From Hymenobacter montanus (GTDB lineage: Bacteria > Bacteroidota > Bacteroidia > Cytophagales > Hymenobacteraceae): a stretch of DNA of 64,000 nucleotides. The translations under genes were made by a program, and so were the position numbers. Shown here one piece after another: positions 17,510 through 25,813 of the stretch; the stretch's first letter is position 1, and every line of letters starts with the position of its first letter. The stretch covers positions 87,537 through 151,536 of the forward strand of contig NZ_JACXAD010000013.1 in the NCBI RefSeq assembly GCF_014699115.1, in the 5' to 3' direction. The notes beneath the pieces were generated by a model. The model saw nothing but the letters and a program-made list of their open reading frames with translations, was not told the DNA's origin and searched no databases.

Positions 17510-18388
17510 ATGCACTTACATCAACTCCGTTACTTCCTGCGACTGGCCGATAAGCTGCACTTCTGGCAAACAGCTGAAGACCTTAGCATCACCCAGTCAG
17601 CGTTGAGCCGCCACATCAAAAGCTTGGAAAACGAGTTAGGATTCCAGCTTTTTGAGCGCAACCAGCGCAATGTTCGCCTCACAGCCGCCGGCCAACTGCT
17701 GCGGACTGAGTGGCAGCGGCTGCTGGACGAGCTGGAAGCCGTCCACCGCCATGCCCGACAGCTGAGTACTGGCGAAATCGGTAGCCTGCGCATTGGTCAC
17801 AGCGGCTCGGCCGCGTATGCATGGCTACCCCGCCTGCTGGCAAGCTTCGCTACCCGGCACCCGCTCGTGCAAACCGAGCTGATTGAAACGATGGCTTTCG
17901 ACCCGGAGCAACGACTGCTAACCTATCAGGTAGATGTGGGGTTTTGGCGGGCGCCAGCGCGTAATGCGGCACTCTGCTCAACCGCCGTTTTTTCGGAGCC
18001 TTTGGCCTTGGTACTGCCCGACTCCCATCCGATACGAGCCGAAACATTTGGCTCCCTGGCCGATGTGCGCGACGAACCTTTCGTGCTACCCTCCCTGACC
18101 ACCGATGTGCCCTACATCCAGGAATTACGCCACCTTTTTGAGCAGTACGGCTACCAGCCACGCCTTACCATCACGTCCGATTTTGGGGCTACTATTCTCA
18201 ATTTAGTGGCCGCGGGCCTGGGCCTTTCGGTACTGCCCATGTCCTACGCCAGCAGCCCGCTGCGAGGCCTACGGTTTATTGAGCTGCCCCACGCTTCGCC
18301 GGTATTTATGGTGTGGCGCCGCAACGATACGTCGGCAGTGCTCCAGCGGCTATTGGCCGAAGCAAATCAATTGAATACGATTTCGTAA
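17510..18388 (+). CDS. LysR-family transcriptional regulator
   Basis: From the ATG at 17510 the product has 292 residues. The N-terminal helix-turn-helix reads HLHQLRYFLRLADKLHF...AEDLSITQSALSRHIKSLE, and the rest is the periplasmic-binding-like effector domain (GLGLSVLPMSYA near the end). The track's longer start (TTG at 17459) adds 17 residues not typical of the family. By the usual LysR arrangement it may control the divergent GNAT gene at 16808-17326. No convincing T-N11-A operator could be fixed by eye. Confidence 0.9.
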   Translation: MHLHQLRYFLRLADKLHFWQTAEDLSITQSALSRHIKSLENELGFQLFERNQRNVRLTAAGQLLRTEWQRLLDELEAVHRHARQLSTGEIGSLRIGHSGSAAYAWLPRLLASFATRHPLVQTELIETMAFDPEQRLLTYQVDVGFWRAPARNAALCSTAVFSEPLALVLPDSHPIRAETFGSLADVRDEPFVLPSLTTDVPYIQELRHLFEQYGYQPRLTITSDFGATILNLVAAGLGLSVLPMSYASSPLRGLRFIELPHASPVFMVWRRNDTSAVLQRLLAEANQLNTIS

Positions 18389-18467
18389 CCAATAAATTCT
18401 ACCCCGCCTTGAACGAAATGGGCGTAGGCGCGTTTTCAGAATCGCCTATTTCCGTTGCTTCCCCATT

Positions 18468-19037
18468 ATGCATACCATCGAGCCCCACTATAACTGGATC
18501 GACCAGTATTCAGCTTCCGAAGACCCTCGGTCGCCGCTGTTCGAGGCCGAGAACAGCCTCGAAGCCTACACCAATACTATTTACGGCTACTACATCCACC
18601 CGCAGTGGGACAGCCTGGGCTCAGATACCCTGTTTTTTAAAATCCTGTTCGCGGATTACGAAGATGGGATTGCCGTACTCGAGTTTATCGGCGAGTGGAA
18701 CGATGCCATCGAGAACGACATCATGGAGCTCAAGCGCAACATCGTGGACGTCCTGCTGCACGAGGGCATTCGGAAGTTCATTTTAGTGGGCGAAAACGTG
18801 TTCAACTTCCACGGGTCCGACGATTCTTATTATGAGGAATGGTACGAGGATGTGGAGGAGGGCTGGATTGCCGGCCTGAACTTTCAGGAGCACGTGCAGC
18901 GCGAAATGCACCAGTACAACGTCGACAACTACGTCAACTTTGGTGGCCAGCTTGACGACCTGCCGTGGCGGACGTACGAGCCCCGGCGCCTGTTCGAAGT
19001 GGTAGACGGCTTACTGACCCGCCGGCTGGGTGCTTAG
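18468..19037 (+). CDS. conserved hypothetical acidic protein
   Basis: The 189-residue protein is strongly acidic and rich in Tyr and Trp, with no signal peptide or membrane segment. Short motifs include YNWIDQYSASEDPRSPLFE, VLEFIGEWNDAIENDIMELK, ILVGENVFNFHGSDDSYYEE and FGGQLDDLPWRTYEP. I do not recognise a named domain. The compact, low-gap layout and coherent composition argue that it is real. It follows the LysR gene by 79 bp on the same strand and ends before a strong terminator. Confidence 0.8.
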   Translation: MHTIEPHYNWIDQYSASEDPRSPLFEAENSLEAYTNTIYGYYIHPQWDSLGSDTLFFKILFADYEDGIAVLEFIGEWNDAIENDIMELKRNIVDVLLHEGIRKFILVGENVFNFHGSDDSYYEEWYEDVEEGWIAGLNFQEHVQREMHQYNVDNYVNFGGQLDDLPWRTYEPRRLFEVVDGLLTRRLGA

Positions 19038-19066
19038 CCAGTAAACCATAGTTATCCATCATAACA

Positions 19067-19102
19067 AAAAAAGGCCCCACCAGCAATGGTGGGGCCTTTT
19101 TT
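19067..19102. terminator. bidirectional intrinsic terminator
   Basis: AAAAAAGGCCCCACC pairs with GGTGGGGCCTTTTTT (11 GC-rich base pairs plus A/T extensions) around a 6-nt loop. It serves the convergent hypothetical gene (ends 19037) and the lipoprotein gene (ends 19120). Confidence 0.9.
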
Positions 19103-19119
19103 AGGCGTTAGGCTGTGAA

Positions 19120-19371
19120 TTACTTCTTAGCGTCAGCAGCGGGAGCTTCGGTGGCGGGGGCCATCTTGTCGGCGCTCTCTTCCATCTTGTCGGCCTTAGC
19201 ATCGGCCGAGTTGCGGACAGAGTCAGCCTTCTCTTCCATGGCGTCAGCTTTCATTTCGCCGGTGGCTTCTACGTTTTCGGCAGCTTTCTCGGTAGCTTCT
19301 TCTTTTTTGCTTTCGCAAGCGGTGAACGAGAAGGAAGCAGCAGCCAGGGCGAGGAACAATACTTTTTTCAT
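19120..19371 (-). CDS. small Ala/Glu/Lys-rich lipoprotein
   Basis: The 83-residue product has a signal peptide ending in a lipobox-like FTAC (Cys about residue 19). About 60 residues of Ala, Glu, Lys, Asp and Met follow in an amphipathic, helix-forming pattern (EKADSVRNSADAKADKMEES). Such proteins are common in Bacteroidota, and their function is not known. It is a single-gene unit, bounded by the terminator at 19067-19102 on one side and the der gene on the other. Confidence 0.82.
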   Translation of the reverse strand: MKKVLFLALAAASFSFTACESKKEEATEKAAENVEATGEMKADAMEEKADSVRNSADAKADKMEESADKMAPATEAPAADAKK

Positions 19372-19546
19372 CTGGGAGTTTTGGTTAGGGGTACGGAAAT
19401 AATCAGGTTAATTTTCAAGCCTTTGCCTGGGGCAATGCCTCAAGTTTGGGGCTTTATACCCGAGGTTTTAAAAGGTAACCCACCAATTCGCAGATTAATA
19501 AATAATTTCGGCCGCCCGCCACTTTCCGCGTCCATCCACCAAACGG

Positions 19547-20875
19547 TTACTTCTTGCGGAAGATAATGCCAATGGGTACCCCTTTAAAGTCGAAATGCTG
19601 CCGCATCCGGTTTTCGAGGTAACGGGTGTAGTTCTCCTTCACGTACTGCGGCAGGTTGCAGAAGAAGGCAAACACGGGGTTGTGGGTGGGCAGTTGGGTA
19701 ACGTACTTGATGCGCACCATTTTGCCTTTTACCGCGGGCGGGCCGTAGCTTTCAATCTCCTTCAGCATTACATCGTTCAGCTGCGAGGTCGGAATTTTCC
19801 GGCGCTTGTTGGCATACACCTCGATGGCCGTTTCGATGGCTTTGTGTACGCGCTGCTTGTTCAGTACCGAAATAAAAATTATGGGTGGGTAGGCGATGGG
19901 CGCAATCTTTTCCATGATTTTCGCCTCGAACTCCTTGGCGGTGTTGGTCTGCTTGTCCTCCACTAAATCCCACTTGTTCACCAGGATGACGATGCCCTTG
20001 CGGTTTTTGTCGGCCAAGGTGATGATGTTCACGTCCTGGGCCTCAATGCCGCGGCTGGCGTCGAGCATCACGATGCACACGTCGCACTCCTCCAGGGACC
20101 GCAGGCTGCGCATGTTGGCGTAGAACTCAATATCCTCGGTTACCTTGGCCTTGCGGCGCAGGCCGGCGGTGTCGACCAGGATGAACTCCTTGCCGAACGC
20201 GTTGTAGCGCGCCGAGATGGAATCGCGCGTGGTACCGGCAATGTCGGTCACAATGCTCCGCTCCTCGCCCAGCAGCAGGTTCACGAGGCTGGACTTGCCC
20301 ACGTTGGGGCGCCCCACCACAGCAATGCGCGGAATCTCCGACTCCGGCTCCTCAACGCCGGGCTCGTCGAAGTGGCTCACCACGGCATCGAGCAACTCGC
20401 CGGTGCCGTGGCCATTCTGACTGCTGATGGCGAATATCTCGCCGTCGCCCAGGCCCAGCGAGTAGAATTCGCCGGCACCGTGGGCACGTAAGTTGGTATC
20501 GGCCTTGTTGGCTACCAGATAGATGGGCTTTTTACCCAGGTAGCGGCGCAGCACGGCCGCAAACTCCTCGTCGAGGCCGTGCACGCCGGCTTCGGCGTCG
20601 ACCATGAACAGGACAACGTCGGCCTCCTCGATGGCCAGCTTTACCTGCTTGTTGATTTCGCCCTCGAAAATATCTTCCGAATTGTGCACGTAGCCTCCCG
20701 TGTCGATGACGGTGAAGTTCTTGCCAATCCAGTCGCCGTAGCCGTAGTGGCGGTCGCGGGTAACGCCGCTCTCGTTGTCCATGATGGCCTTCCGCTGGCC
20801 CACGAGGCGGTTGAAAAGGGTGGATTTACCCACATTGGGCCGCCCCACGATGGCGATGGTGTTTTGCTTTGACAT
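19547..20875 (-). CDS. der: ribosome-assembly GTPase Der (EngA)
   Basis: The 442-residue protein has two G domains in tandem, unique to Der. The first P-loop is GRPNVGKSTLFN (about residues 11-22), with switch DTGGY and NKAD. The second is GRPNVGKSSLVN (about 187-198), with DTAGLRRK and NKWD. The C-terminal KH-like domain follows (YVTQLPTHNPVFAFFCNLP...PIGIIFRKK). It acts in 50S ribosomal subunit maturation. The start at 20875 fits the family. It lies 137 bp downstream of era on the same strand, so two ribosome-assembly GTPases are neighbours. Confidence 0.97.
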   Translation of the reverse strand: MSKQNTIAIVGRPNVGKSTLFNRLVGQRKAIMDNESGVTRDRHYGYGDWIGKNFTVIDTGGYVHNSEDIFEGEINKQVKLAIEEADVVLFMVDAEAGVHGLDEEFAAVLRRYLGKKPIYLVANKADTNLRAHGAGEFYSLGLGDGEIFAISSQNGHGTGELLDAVVSHFDEPGVEEPESEIPRIAVVGRPNVGKSSLVNLLLGEERSIVTDIAGTTRDSISARYNAFGKEFILVDTAGLRRKAKVTEDIEFYANMRSLRSLEECDVCIVMLDASRGIEAQDVNIITLADKNRKGIVILVNKWDLVEDKQTNTAKEFEAKIMEKIAPIAYPPIIFISVLNKQRVHKAIETAIEVYANKRRKIPTSQLNDVMLKEIESYGPPAVKGKMVRIKYVTQLPTHNPVFAFFCNLPQYVKENYTRYLENRMRQHFDFKGVPIGIIFRKK

Positions 20876-21012
20876 AGTATGAGGCCCCAGCCGCCGACCC
20901 GACCTCGATTCGGCAGTGCCCGGGGGTGTTCGTGTAAAATGGTCGGATTTTTTTGATTGAGAGAGACTATCGTGCTCATCCGGCAGCCGCGCCGCTGAGG
21001 CATGGGAGTCTT

Positions 21013-21909
21013 TTACTGGTAACCGAAGCGGCTTAGCGCTTTCGGGTCGGTGCGCCAGTTTTCGTTCACCTTCACGTGCAGCTCCAGGAACACTTTTTTG
21101 AGGAAGAATTTCTCCATTTCCTCGCGCGCCCAGGTGCCGACTTTCTTCAACGCCTCGCCGCCCTGGCCGATGATGATGCCCTTCTGGCTGCTGCGCTCCA
21201 CGTAGATAATGCCGCGGATCCGGATAATGGTTTCCTCTTCCTTGAATTCTTCGACAACGACTTCGCAGCTGTAAGGAATCTCCTTCTTGTAGAGCTTGAA
21301 GATTTTTTCGCGCACCATCTCCGCGGCGAAGAACCGCTCAGGCTTGTCCGTCAGCTCGTCTTTTGGGTAGTATTCGGGGTGGATGGGCAGGCGTTCGAGC
21401 ACCATTTCGAGTACCCGCTCGGTACCGAAAGCGTTGAGAGCCGAGATGGGCAACACCTCGGTGGCGTTGGGCAGTTGCTCTTTCCAATAGGCTAGCTTGG
21501 CCTCCACTTCCGCCTGATCGGCCTGGTCGATTTTATTAACCAGGAGAATAATGGGCGTATCCACCATCTTCCGCAGCCGCTCGACTACGGGCTCTTCGTC
21601 GTGCTTCTCGTAGATATCCGTGACAAACAAAATGACGTCGGCATCTTCCAGTGAGGAGTACACGAACGACATCATGGCGTTGTGCAACTCATACTTGGGC
21701 TGAATGATGCCCGGCGTATCGGAATAAATCAGCTGAAAATCCTCACCATTGAGAATGCCCAGGATGCGGTGGCGAGTGGTTTGGGCCTTGCTGGTGACGA
21801 TGCTGAGCCGCTCGCCCACCAGCGCGTTCATCAGCGTAGACTTGCCCACGTTGGGCTTGCCAATGATGCTCACGAAGCCGGCACGGTGGGGTTTAGTTTC
21901 GGGGTGCAC
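21013..21909 (-). CDS. era: GTPase Era
   Basis: The 298-residue protein has the Era G domain (GKPNVGKSTLMN, SDTPGII, NKID) followed by the C-terminal KH domain (YSCEVVVEEFKEEE ... RSSQKGIIIGQGGEALKKVG, KVFLELHVKVNENWR). Era binds the 3' end of 16S rRNA during 30S subunit assembly. The start at 21909 gives the standard N-terminus. A perfect -7 box and a 19-bp palindrome lie just upstream (21937-21965). Confidence 0.97.
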   Translation of the reverse strand: MHPETKPHRAGFVSIIGKPNVGKSTLMNALVGERLSIVTSKAQTTRHRILGILNGEDFQLIYSDTPGIIQPKYELHNAMMSFVYSSLEDADVILFVTDIYEKHDEEPVVERLRKMVDTPIILLVNKIDQADQAEVEAKLAYWKEQLPNATEVLPISALNAFGTERVLEMVLERLPIHPEYYPKDELTDKPERFFAAEMVREKIFKLYKKEIPYSCEVVVEEFKEEETIIRIRGIIYVERSSQKGIIIGQGGEALKKVGTWAREEMEKFFLKKVFLELHVKVNENWRTDPKALSRFGYQ

Positions 21910-21936
21910 GATGGATGGGTTTGATAATCAGGGCCG

Positions 21937-21965
21937 CAAAGGTACGGCTTTTGCCCGGCAAAAGC
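21937..21965 (-). promoter_or_regulatory. era promoter -7 box with adjacent palindrome
   Basis: On the minus strand TACCTTTG (21944 to 21937) is an exact TAnnTTTG -7 box. Two nucleotides upstream is the palindrome GCTTTTGCC-C-GGCAAAAGC (21947-21965; 9-bp arms, 1-nt centre). It occupies the spacer to the -33 region, the position of a repressor site. Confidence 0.5.
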
Positions 21966-22308
21966 TAGCCCTGCTGTAAACTGGCTCGGTGCGCGGCGGC
22001 GCGGGAATACTCCCGCTTTCGCTCATAGGGTATGTTCTGCTCACGGAAATCAACCCCGCAGAGCCAGCCGAAAAACGACTGCACCCGGCACAATGTTGGG
22101 ACCAGTGCTGACAACAGCAGGCCACGAGTAGCTCCTGCCCGCCAAACCAAGCGGGGATGCACCGGTTTGGTAAGCTCCCGTCTTTTACTACATGACCGCG
22201 CCTTCGGAGCATGGGAGCATGCAAACCCACCCCAGCCGGCTGGGTGCGGCCCGGATGCTTCTCGTGCTTGCTTTCTAATTTGATTTGTTGCTTCGGACCT
22301 TTGCTCCA
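21966..22308. other. intergenic region between era and hemH
   Basis: This 343-bp stretch between divergent genes has no convincing coding sequence. ORFs here lack start signals and recognisable content. The only signal seen is GACCTTTG at 22296-22303, one base off the -7 consensus. It ends 5 nt before the hemH ATG and would give a leaderless transcript. Confidence 0.4.
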
Positions 22309-23352
22309 ATGAATTCTCCCACTCCCGCCACTTCTGCCCGCCGCATCGGCGTGCTCCTGGTCAACCTTGGTACGCCGGATTCCCCCCAGACCGGCGATGT
22401 GCGCCGCTACCTCAACGAGTTTCTTACCGATGTCCGGGTAATTGACAACCTGCCCGCCGTAGTGCATTACCCGCTATTTCAGGGCATCGTAGTGCCGTTG
22501 CGGGCGCCGAAATCGGCCAAAATCTACCAGCAACTCTGGACTGAGCGGGGGTCGCCCCTGCTCTTCCACGGGCTCGACTTACAGCAGAAGGTGCAAGCCG
22601 CGCTGGGCCCGGAGTACGTGGTGGCGTTCGGGATGCGCTACCAGAACCCGAGCATCGCCAAGGCCCTGGAGGAGCTGCGCGAAGCCGCCGTAGACCGGAT
22701 TATTGTGCTGCCCCTGTTTCCGCAGTACGCGGCGGCCAGCACCGGCTCGGTACAGGAGAAAGTGATGCAGATTGTGAGCAAGTGGTGGATAGTACCCAGC
22801 ATCAGCTTCATCAGCGCCTTCTCCGACGACCCCGGCTTTATTGCTACCATCGTGGCGCTGGGCCAGCGGGAAATGGCCCGGCACCAGTACGACCACGTCG
22901 TATTCAGCTACCACGGTATTCCGGAGCGACACATCACGAAGGGCAGCTACCACAATTATTGCCAGTTTGGGAGCTGCTGCGACACGCTGAACGAGAAAAA
23001 TCGCTACTGCTACCGGGCCCAGTGCTTCGACACCTCGCGCCGCGTGGCCGCCGGCCTGGGCCTCTCGCCCGACCAATACACCGTTTCCTTCCAAAGCCGC
23101 CTCGGCCGCGACCCGTGGCTAAAGCCTTATACTGACATCCTGCTGAAGGACTTTCCCGCCAAGGGCATTAAAAACGTGCTGGCGTTCAGCCCGGCCTTCG
23201 TCGCCGACTGCCTTGAAACTACCATTGAGGTCGGAGAGGAATTCAAGGAGATGTTTGAAGAAGCGGGCGGCGAGCACTGGCAGTTGGTGCCCTCGCTCAA
23301 CTCGGAGCCGCAGTGGGTCGAGGCCGTGGCCGCTATGATCCGGCGTAACTAA
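22309..23352 (+). CDS. hemH: ferrochelatase HemH
   Basis: From the ATG at 22309 the protein has 347 residues. It opens with IGVLLVNLGTPDSPQTGDVRRYL, has FSYHGIPERH with the active-site His, and ends with SPAFVADCLETTIEVGEE containing the conserved Glu. It inserts iron into protoporphyrin IX. Between the two catalytic regions lie five Cys residues (218, 223, 224, 234, 239) in 22 residues, which may bind an iron-sulfur cluster as in some bacterial ferrochelatases. The upstream TTG start at 22285 adds nothing conserved. The gene stands alone. Confidence 0.95.
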   Translation: MNSPTPATSARRIGVLLVNLGTPDSPQTGDVRRYLNEFLTDVRVIDNLPAVVHYPLFQGIVVPLRAPKSAKIYQQLWTERGSPLLFHGLDLQQKVQAALGPEYVVAFGMRYQNPSIAKALEELREAAVDRIIVLPLFPQYAAASTGSVQEKVMQIVSKWWIVPSISFISAFSDDPGFIATIVALGQREMARHQYDHVVFSYHGIPERHITKGSYHNYCQFGSCCDTLNEKNRYCYRAQCFDTSRRVAAGLGLSPDQYTVSFQSRLGRDPWLKPYTDILLKDFPAKGIKNVLAFSPAFVADCLETTIEVGEEFKEMFEEAGGEHWQLVPSLNSEPQWVEAVAAMIRRN

Positions 23353-23385
23353 TTTACCCGGCAGGCCGGAGGCTCACGAGCGGCC

Positions 23386-23835
23386 TCAAAGGCCCCGACG
23401 GCGACGATAAAAGGCGCTTGCGTCGTGAGCTGAGCTACCGTAAAAGTCGCCGTCGGGCACGGGTTCCAGGCCCAGCGCCCGCATCATGGCCGTTTCGTAC
23501 TCCCGGGTAATGTGGATTTCCCGGTAAGGCGGGTAGTTCAGCACCGACTCGGCACTGAGGGCGGGAACGAACACATTGTCGCCCTCGGTGTCGAGCGAGG
23601 CCACCCCGATGGGCAGCAAGATGTGGTTCTCGTGTTCATTGATGTGAAAAAGACTGTCCAGTTCCACATCGAGGTAGCGTACTTTCAGCGCAGCGGGCTC
23701 AACGATCAGCTCATGCACCACGCCCAGCGCGCGTCCATCGCCGCCGCGCACCACCCAACCACGCACGTCGGGGTTGTCGTCGGCCACTTCAAAGTCGGTC
23801 AGGTCGCGCAGACGGCGCAGGATGGGGGGTTCCAT
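23386..23835 (-). CDS. PRC-barrel domain protein
   Basis: The 149-residue protein matches the PRC-barrel layout: LRDLTDFEVADDNPDVRGW, GRALGVVHELIVEPAALKVRYLDVELD, then ILLPIGVASLDTEGDNVFV. PRC-barrels are small beta-barrels found in photosynthetic reaction-centre H subunits, in RimM and in stress-related cytoplasmic proteins. This one has no membrane segment. It ends in an Arg-rich tail (FYRRRRGL). It is the first of three minus-strand genes up to 25586 with general-stress character. Confidence 0.85.
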   Translation of the reverse strand: MEPPILRRLRDLTDFEVADDNPDVRGWVVRGGDGRALGVVHELIVEPAALKVRYLDVELDSLFHINEHENHILLPIGVASLDTEGDNVFVPALSAESVLNYPPYREIHITREYETAMMRALGLEPVPDGDFYGSSAHDASAFYRRRRGL

Positions 23836-23923
23836 GATAGTATGATAGTTGTCGGTTGCAAGTTGTTAGTTGGTTGGCTGTCCACTCTTGTTTGCTAGAA
23901 CAACGGATAACCAAATACTAGAT

Positions 23924-24595
23924 TTATTGAGCCGGCTCGCTCAGCACGCGTACGGCCGCGGCCGCCTGCGTCAGAAACTGCTTGTTTTGCTGCTGGTCGG
24001 CGGCGGTGGCGCTGCGGCCCGATAACTGGCCGGTCAAGCGCACCAGGTCGTTGGCAGCCCCTTCCAGCCCAGGGTAAGCCTTCTGCTGCATGGCCCGGAT
24101 AAGTCCGGCCGCCGCCACAAAGCCCGGCCGCAGGCTAGCATTGGGCTCACCTAGCCGGTTGGTCGCGCTGGTCAGGTTATCGCGCTGCTCCGTGATAGCC
24201 GGGTCGCGCAAGTCGTCGCGGTCGGCTAGGGCCACCAAAATACCGGTTAGCTTTTGCAGGCCATTCGCCGCATAATTCGGAGCCGCCGGATTAGTTGCCG
24301 CCTGGGCCGCCAAAGTAGCTGGGCTATAATCCTCGGTTTCTGGGGTGAGTGCCAGTGAGTCAGCTACTCCGTCGGCCGGGGGCGGCGTGGCGCGGGCCTC
24401 GTAGGCGGGGCTGCCGGGGGTCAGGGTATCGGCGGGAGCCGCGGTCATCCCAGCGGGAGTGGGCCCGGCGGGCTCATCGGCGGGGTCGGGCCGGAGAAAA
24501 AAATACGCAGCTCCTACTAAAACAACGGCAGCCAAAGCCACTAGAATCCAGGGGCTGGGCGATGATTTTTTACGTTGAATATTAATGTCAGCCAT
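23924..24595 (-). CDS. single-pass membrane-anchored protein of unknown function
   Basis: From the ATG at 24595 the protein has 223 residues. A short basic N-terminus (MADINIQRKKSSPSP) is followed by one membrane helix (WILVALAAVVLVGAAYFFL). A Pro/Ala/Thr-rich linker of about 70 residues comes next. The C-terminal part is Ala/Leu/Gln-rich and probably helical. The topology is cytoplasmic N-terminus and periplasmic C-terminus. The in-frame start at 24703 would add a Cys/Pro-rich, unconserved extension. Context (PRC-barrel, DUF2383) suggests an envelope-stress role, but no domain is recognised. Confidence 0.75.
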   Translation of the reverse strand: MADINIQRKKSSPSPWILVALAAVVLVGAAYFFLRPDPADEPAGPTPAGMTAAPADTLTPGSPAYEARATPPPADGVADSLALTPETEDYSPATLAAQAATNPAAPNYAANGLQKLTGILVALADRDDLRDPAITEQRDNLTSATNRLGEPNASLRPGFVAAAGLIRAMQQKAYPGLEGAANDLVRLTGQLSGRSATAADQQQNKQFLTQAAAAVRVLSEPAQ

Positions 24596-24842
24596 AAAGC
24601 AAGGTGATTGGTGCTGCGAATTACGAAGCAGGGCCGAAAAAAGCCAACCTGAGCATCGGTTCGACGGGCGCGGCAAAGGTGGTGTATGGGTCGTACCCTG
24701 CAATTGGCCTCGCAGGTGCTGATAGAAACCTCGTCGGCGTGACTTCGGTCAGCACTGAAGGCCTTCGCCATCCTTGTGTTTGCCGCTTACAAATAAAATC
24801 CCCACAACATGTTGCTTGATGAGGATTGATAAACGCATCGAG

Positions 24843-25586
24843 CTAGTGATTAACTGCCAGCTTTTTAAGCTCGCGGTAAGTCGTTTGCGACACAGTGTAC
24901 TGGTGCTCTACAGCCCGGCGTATGGGGCCGTAGAGGGTGTGGTCGTTAAGCGCCTCCTCATAGGCTTTAAGCGCCCACTCTTCGCCGTAGACGTTCGAGC
25001 CAAGAATAGCTTTTTCATCGTGGCCAGTGAGGGCGGTTTTGACATCCATCCAGCCGCGATAGAGCTTGCCCTTTAGCGTGGTGCCGTCCTGGTGGTGAAC
25101 CCCTTCCTGGCTTAAGTAGGCGTTTAGCTGGTTGGCAAACTGCTGGCTCTGGCTCACCAGACGCCTATAATAGCTGCGAAGCTCCAAATCCTGGCCTTCA
25201 TCAACGGCCCGCTGGTATCCGGCAATCCGGTCGTTCACGAAATACAGCAGCTCGTGGATGGTGGCCGCCTGCCCCTTGCCGTTGCGGCCTCGGCGCAGCA
25301 AGTAGCCCGCGCCCAATACCAACACGGCCCCACCAACTATTTTCTGCGGGGTGCTCAGCTTCTTGTAGCTGGTAGCGGCAGCATCACCCACCTTTCTCAA
25401 AGAAGCCGGCAGCTTGCTTACCATCGTCGACCTATTTCCTTGGCTGAGCCAATGCTGAGCTTGGCTGAATAAAGAAGTACGGGTACCTTCTGCGGTGTTG
25501 GTAGCAGCGGCTGCCGCATTAGTCAAGGAGGCAGAGTCCGAAGTAACGTTACCCGAGGCGACGGATGAAGATTGAGGTTGGTTCAT
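24843..25586 (-). CDS. PA2169-type four-helix-bundle protein (DUF2383)
   Basis: The 247-residue protein has two parts. The first 100 residues are Ser/Ala-rich and contain a short hydrophobic stretch (IVGGAVLVLGAGYLL), perhaps a membrane anchor. The second is a DUF2383 domain (ATIHELLYFVNDRIAGYQRAV ... GKLYRGWMDVKTALTG ... AIL...YGEEWALKAYEEAL). DUF2383 is a ferritin-like helical bundle often found in stress loci of environmental bacteria. The N-terminal membrane-anchored extension is longer than in the usual family members of about 150 residues. Confidence 0.82.
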   Translation of the reverse strand: MNQPQSSSVASGNVTSDSASLTNAAAAATNTAEGTRTSLFSQAQHWLSQGNRSTMVSKLPASLRKVGDAAATSYKKLSTPQKIVGGAVLVLGAGYLLRRGRNGKGQAATIHELLYFVNDRIAGYQRAVDEGQDLELRSYYRRLVSQSQQFANQLNAYLSQEGVHHQDGTTLKGKLYRGWMDVKTALTGHDEKAILGSNVYGEEWALKAYEEALNDHTLYGPIRRAVEHQYTVSQTTYRELKKLAVNH

Positions 25587-25813
25587 GATAAAGAAAGGAA
25601 CGGATGGGGTAGTACTTCAGCCTACGGCCAAACCAACTTCGGCGTTCGGCTGAGCTTACGGGCCTAAGCTCTGCCCCAGTTGCAAAGCCCCTTGCCCCCA
25701 GCTCCTATCTTGATTTCCTTTTTATTGGGTAATAGCATTTCGCTTGCCTCGCACCACAAGCCGGCTTGCTTATGGCAAGCGCCAGGAATTGTTGCGAGCC
25801 CCCAGACTTCCGC

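Noticed and set aside
18313..18786. Plus-strand 157-codon ORF overlapping the LysR and hypothetical genes
   Set aside because: It is in a different frame over two well-supported genes and is Ser/Thr/Pro-rich shadow sequence.
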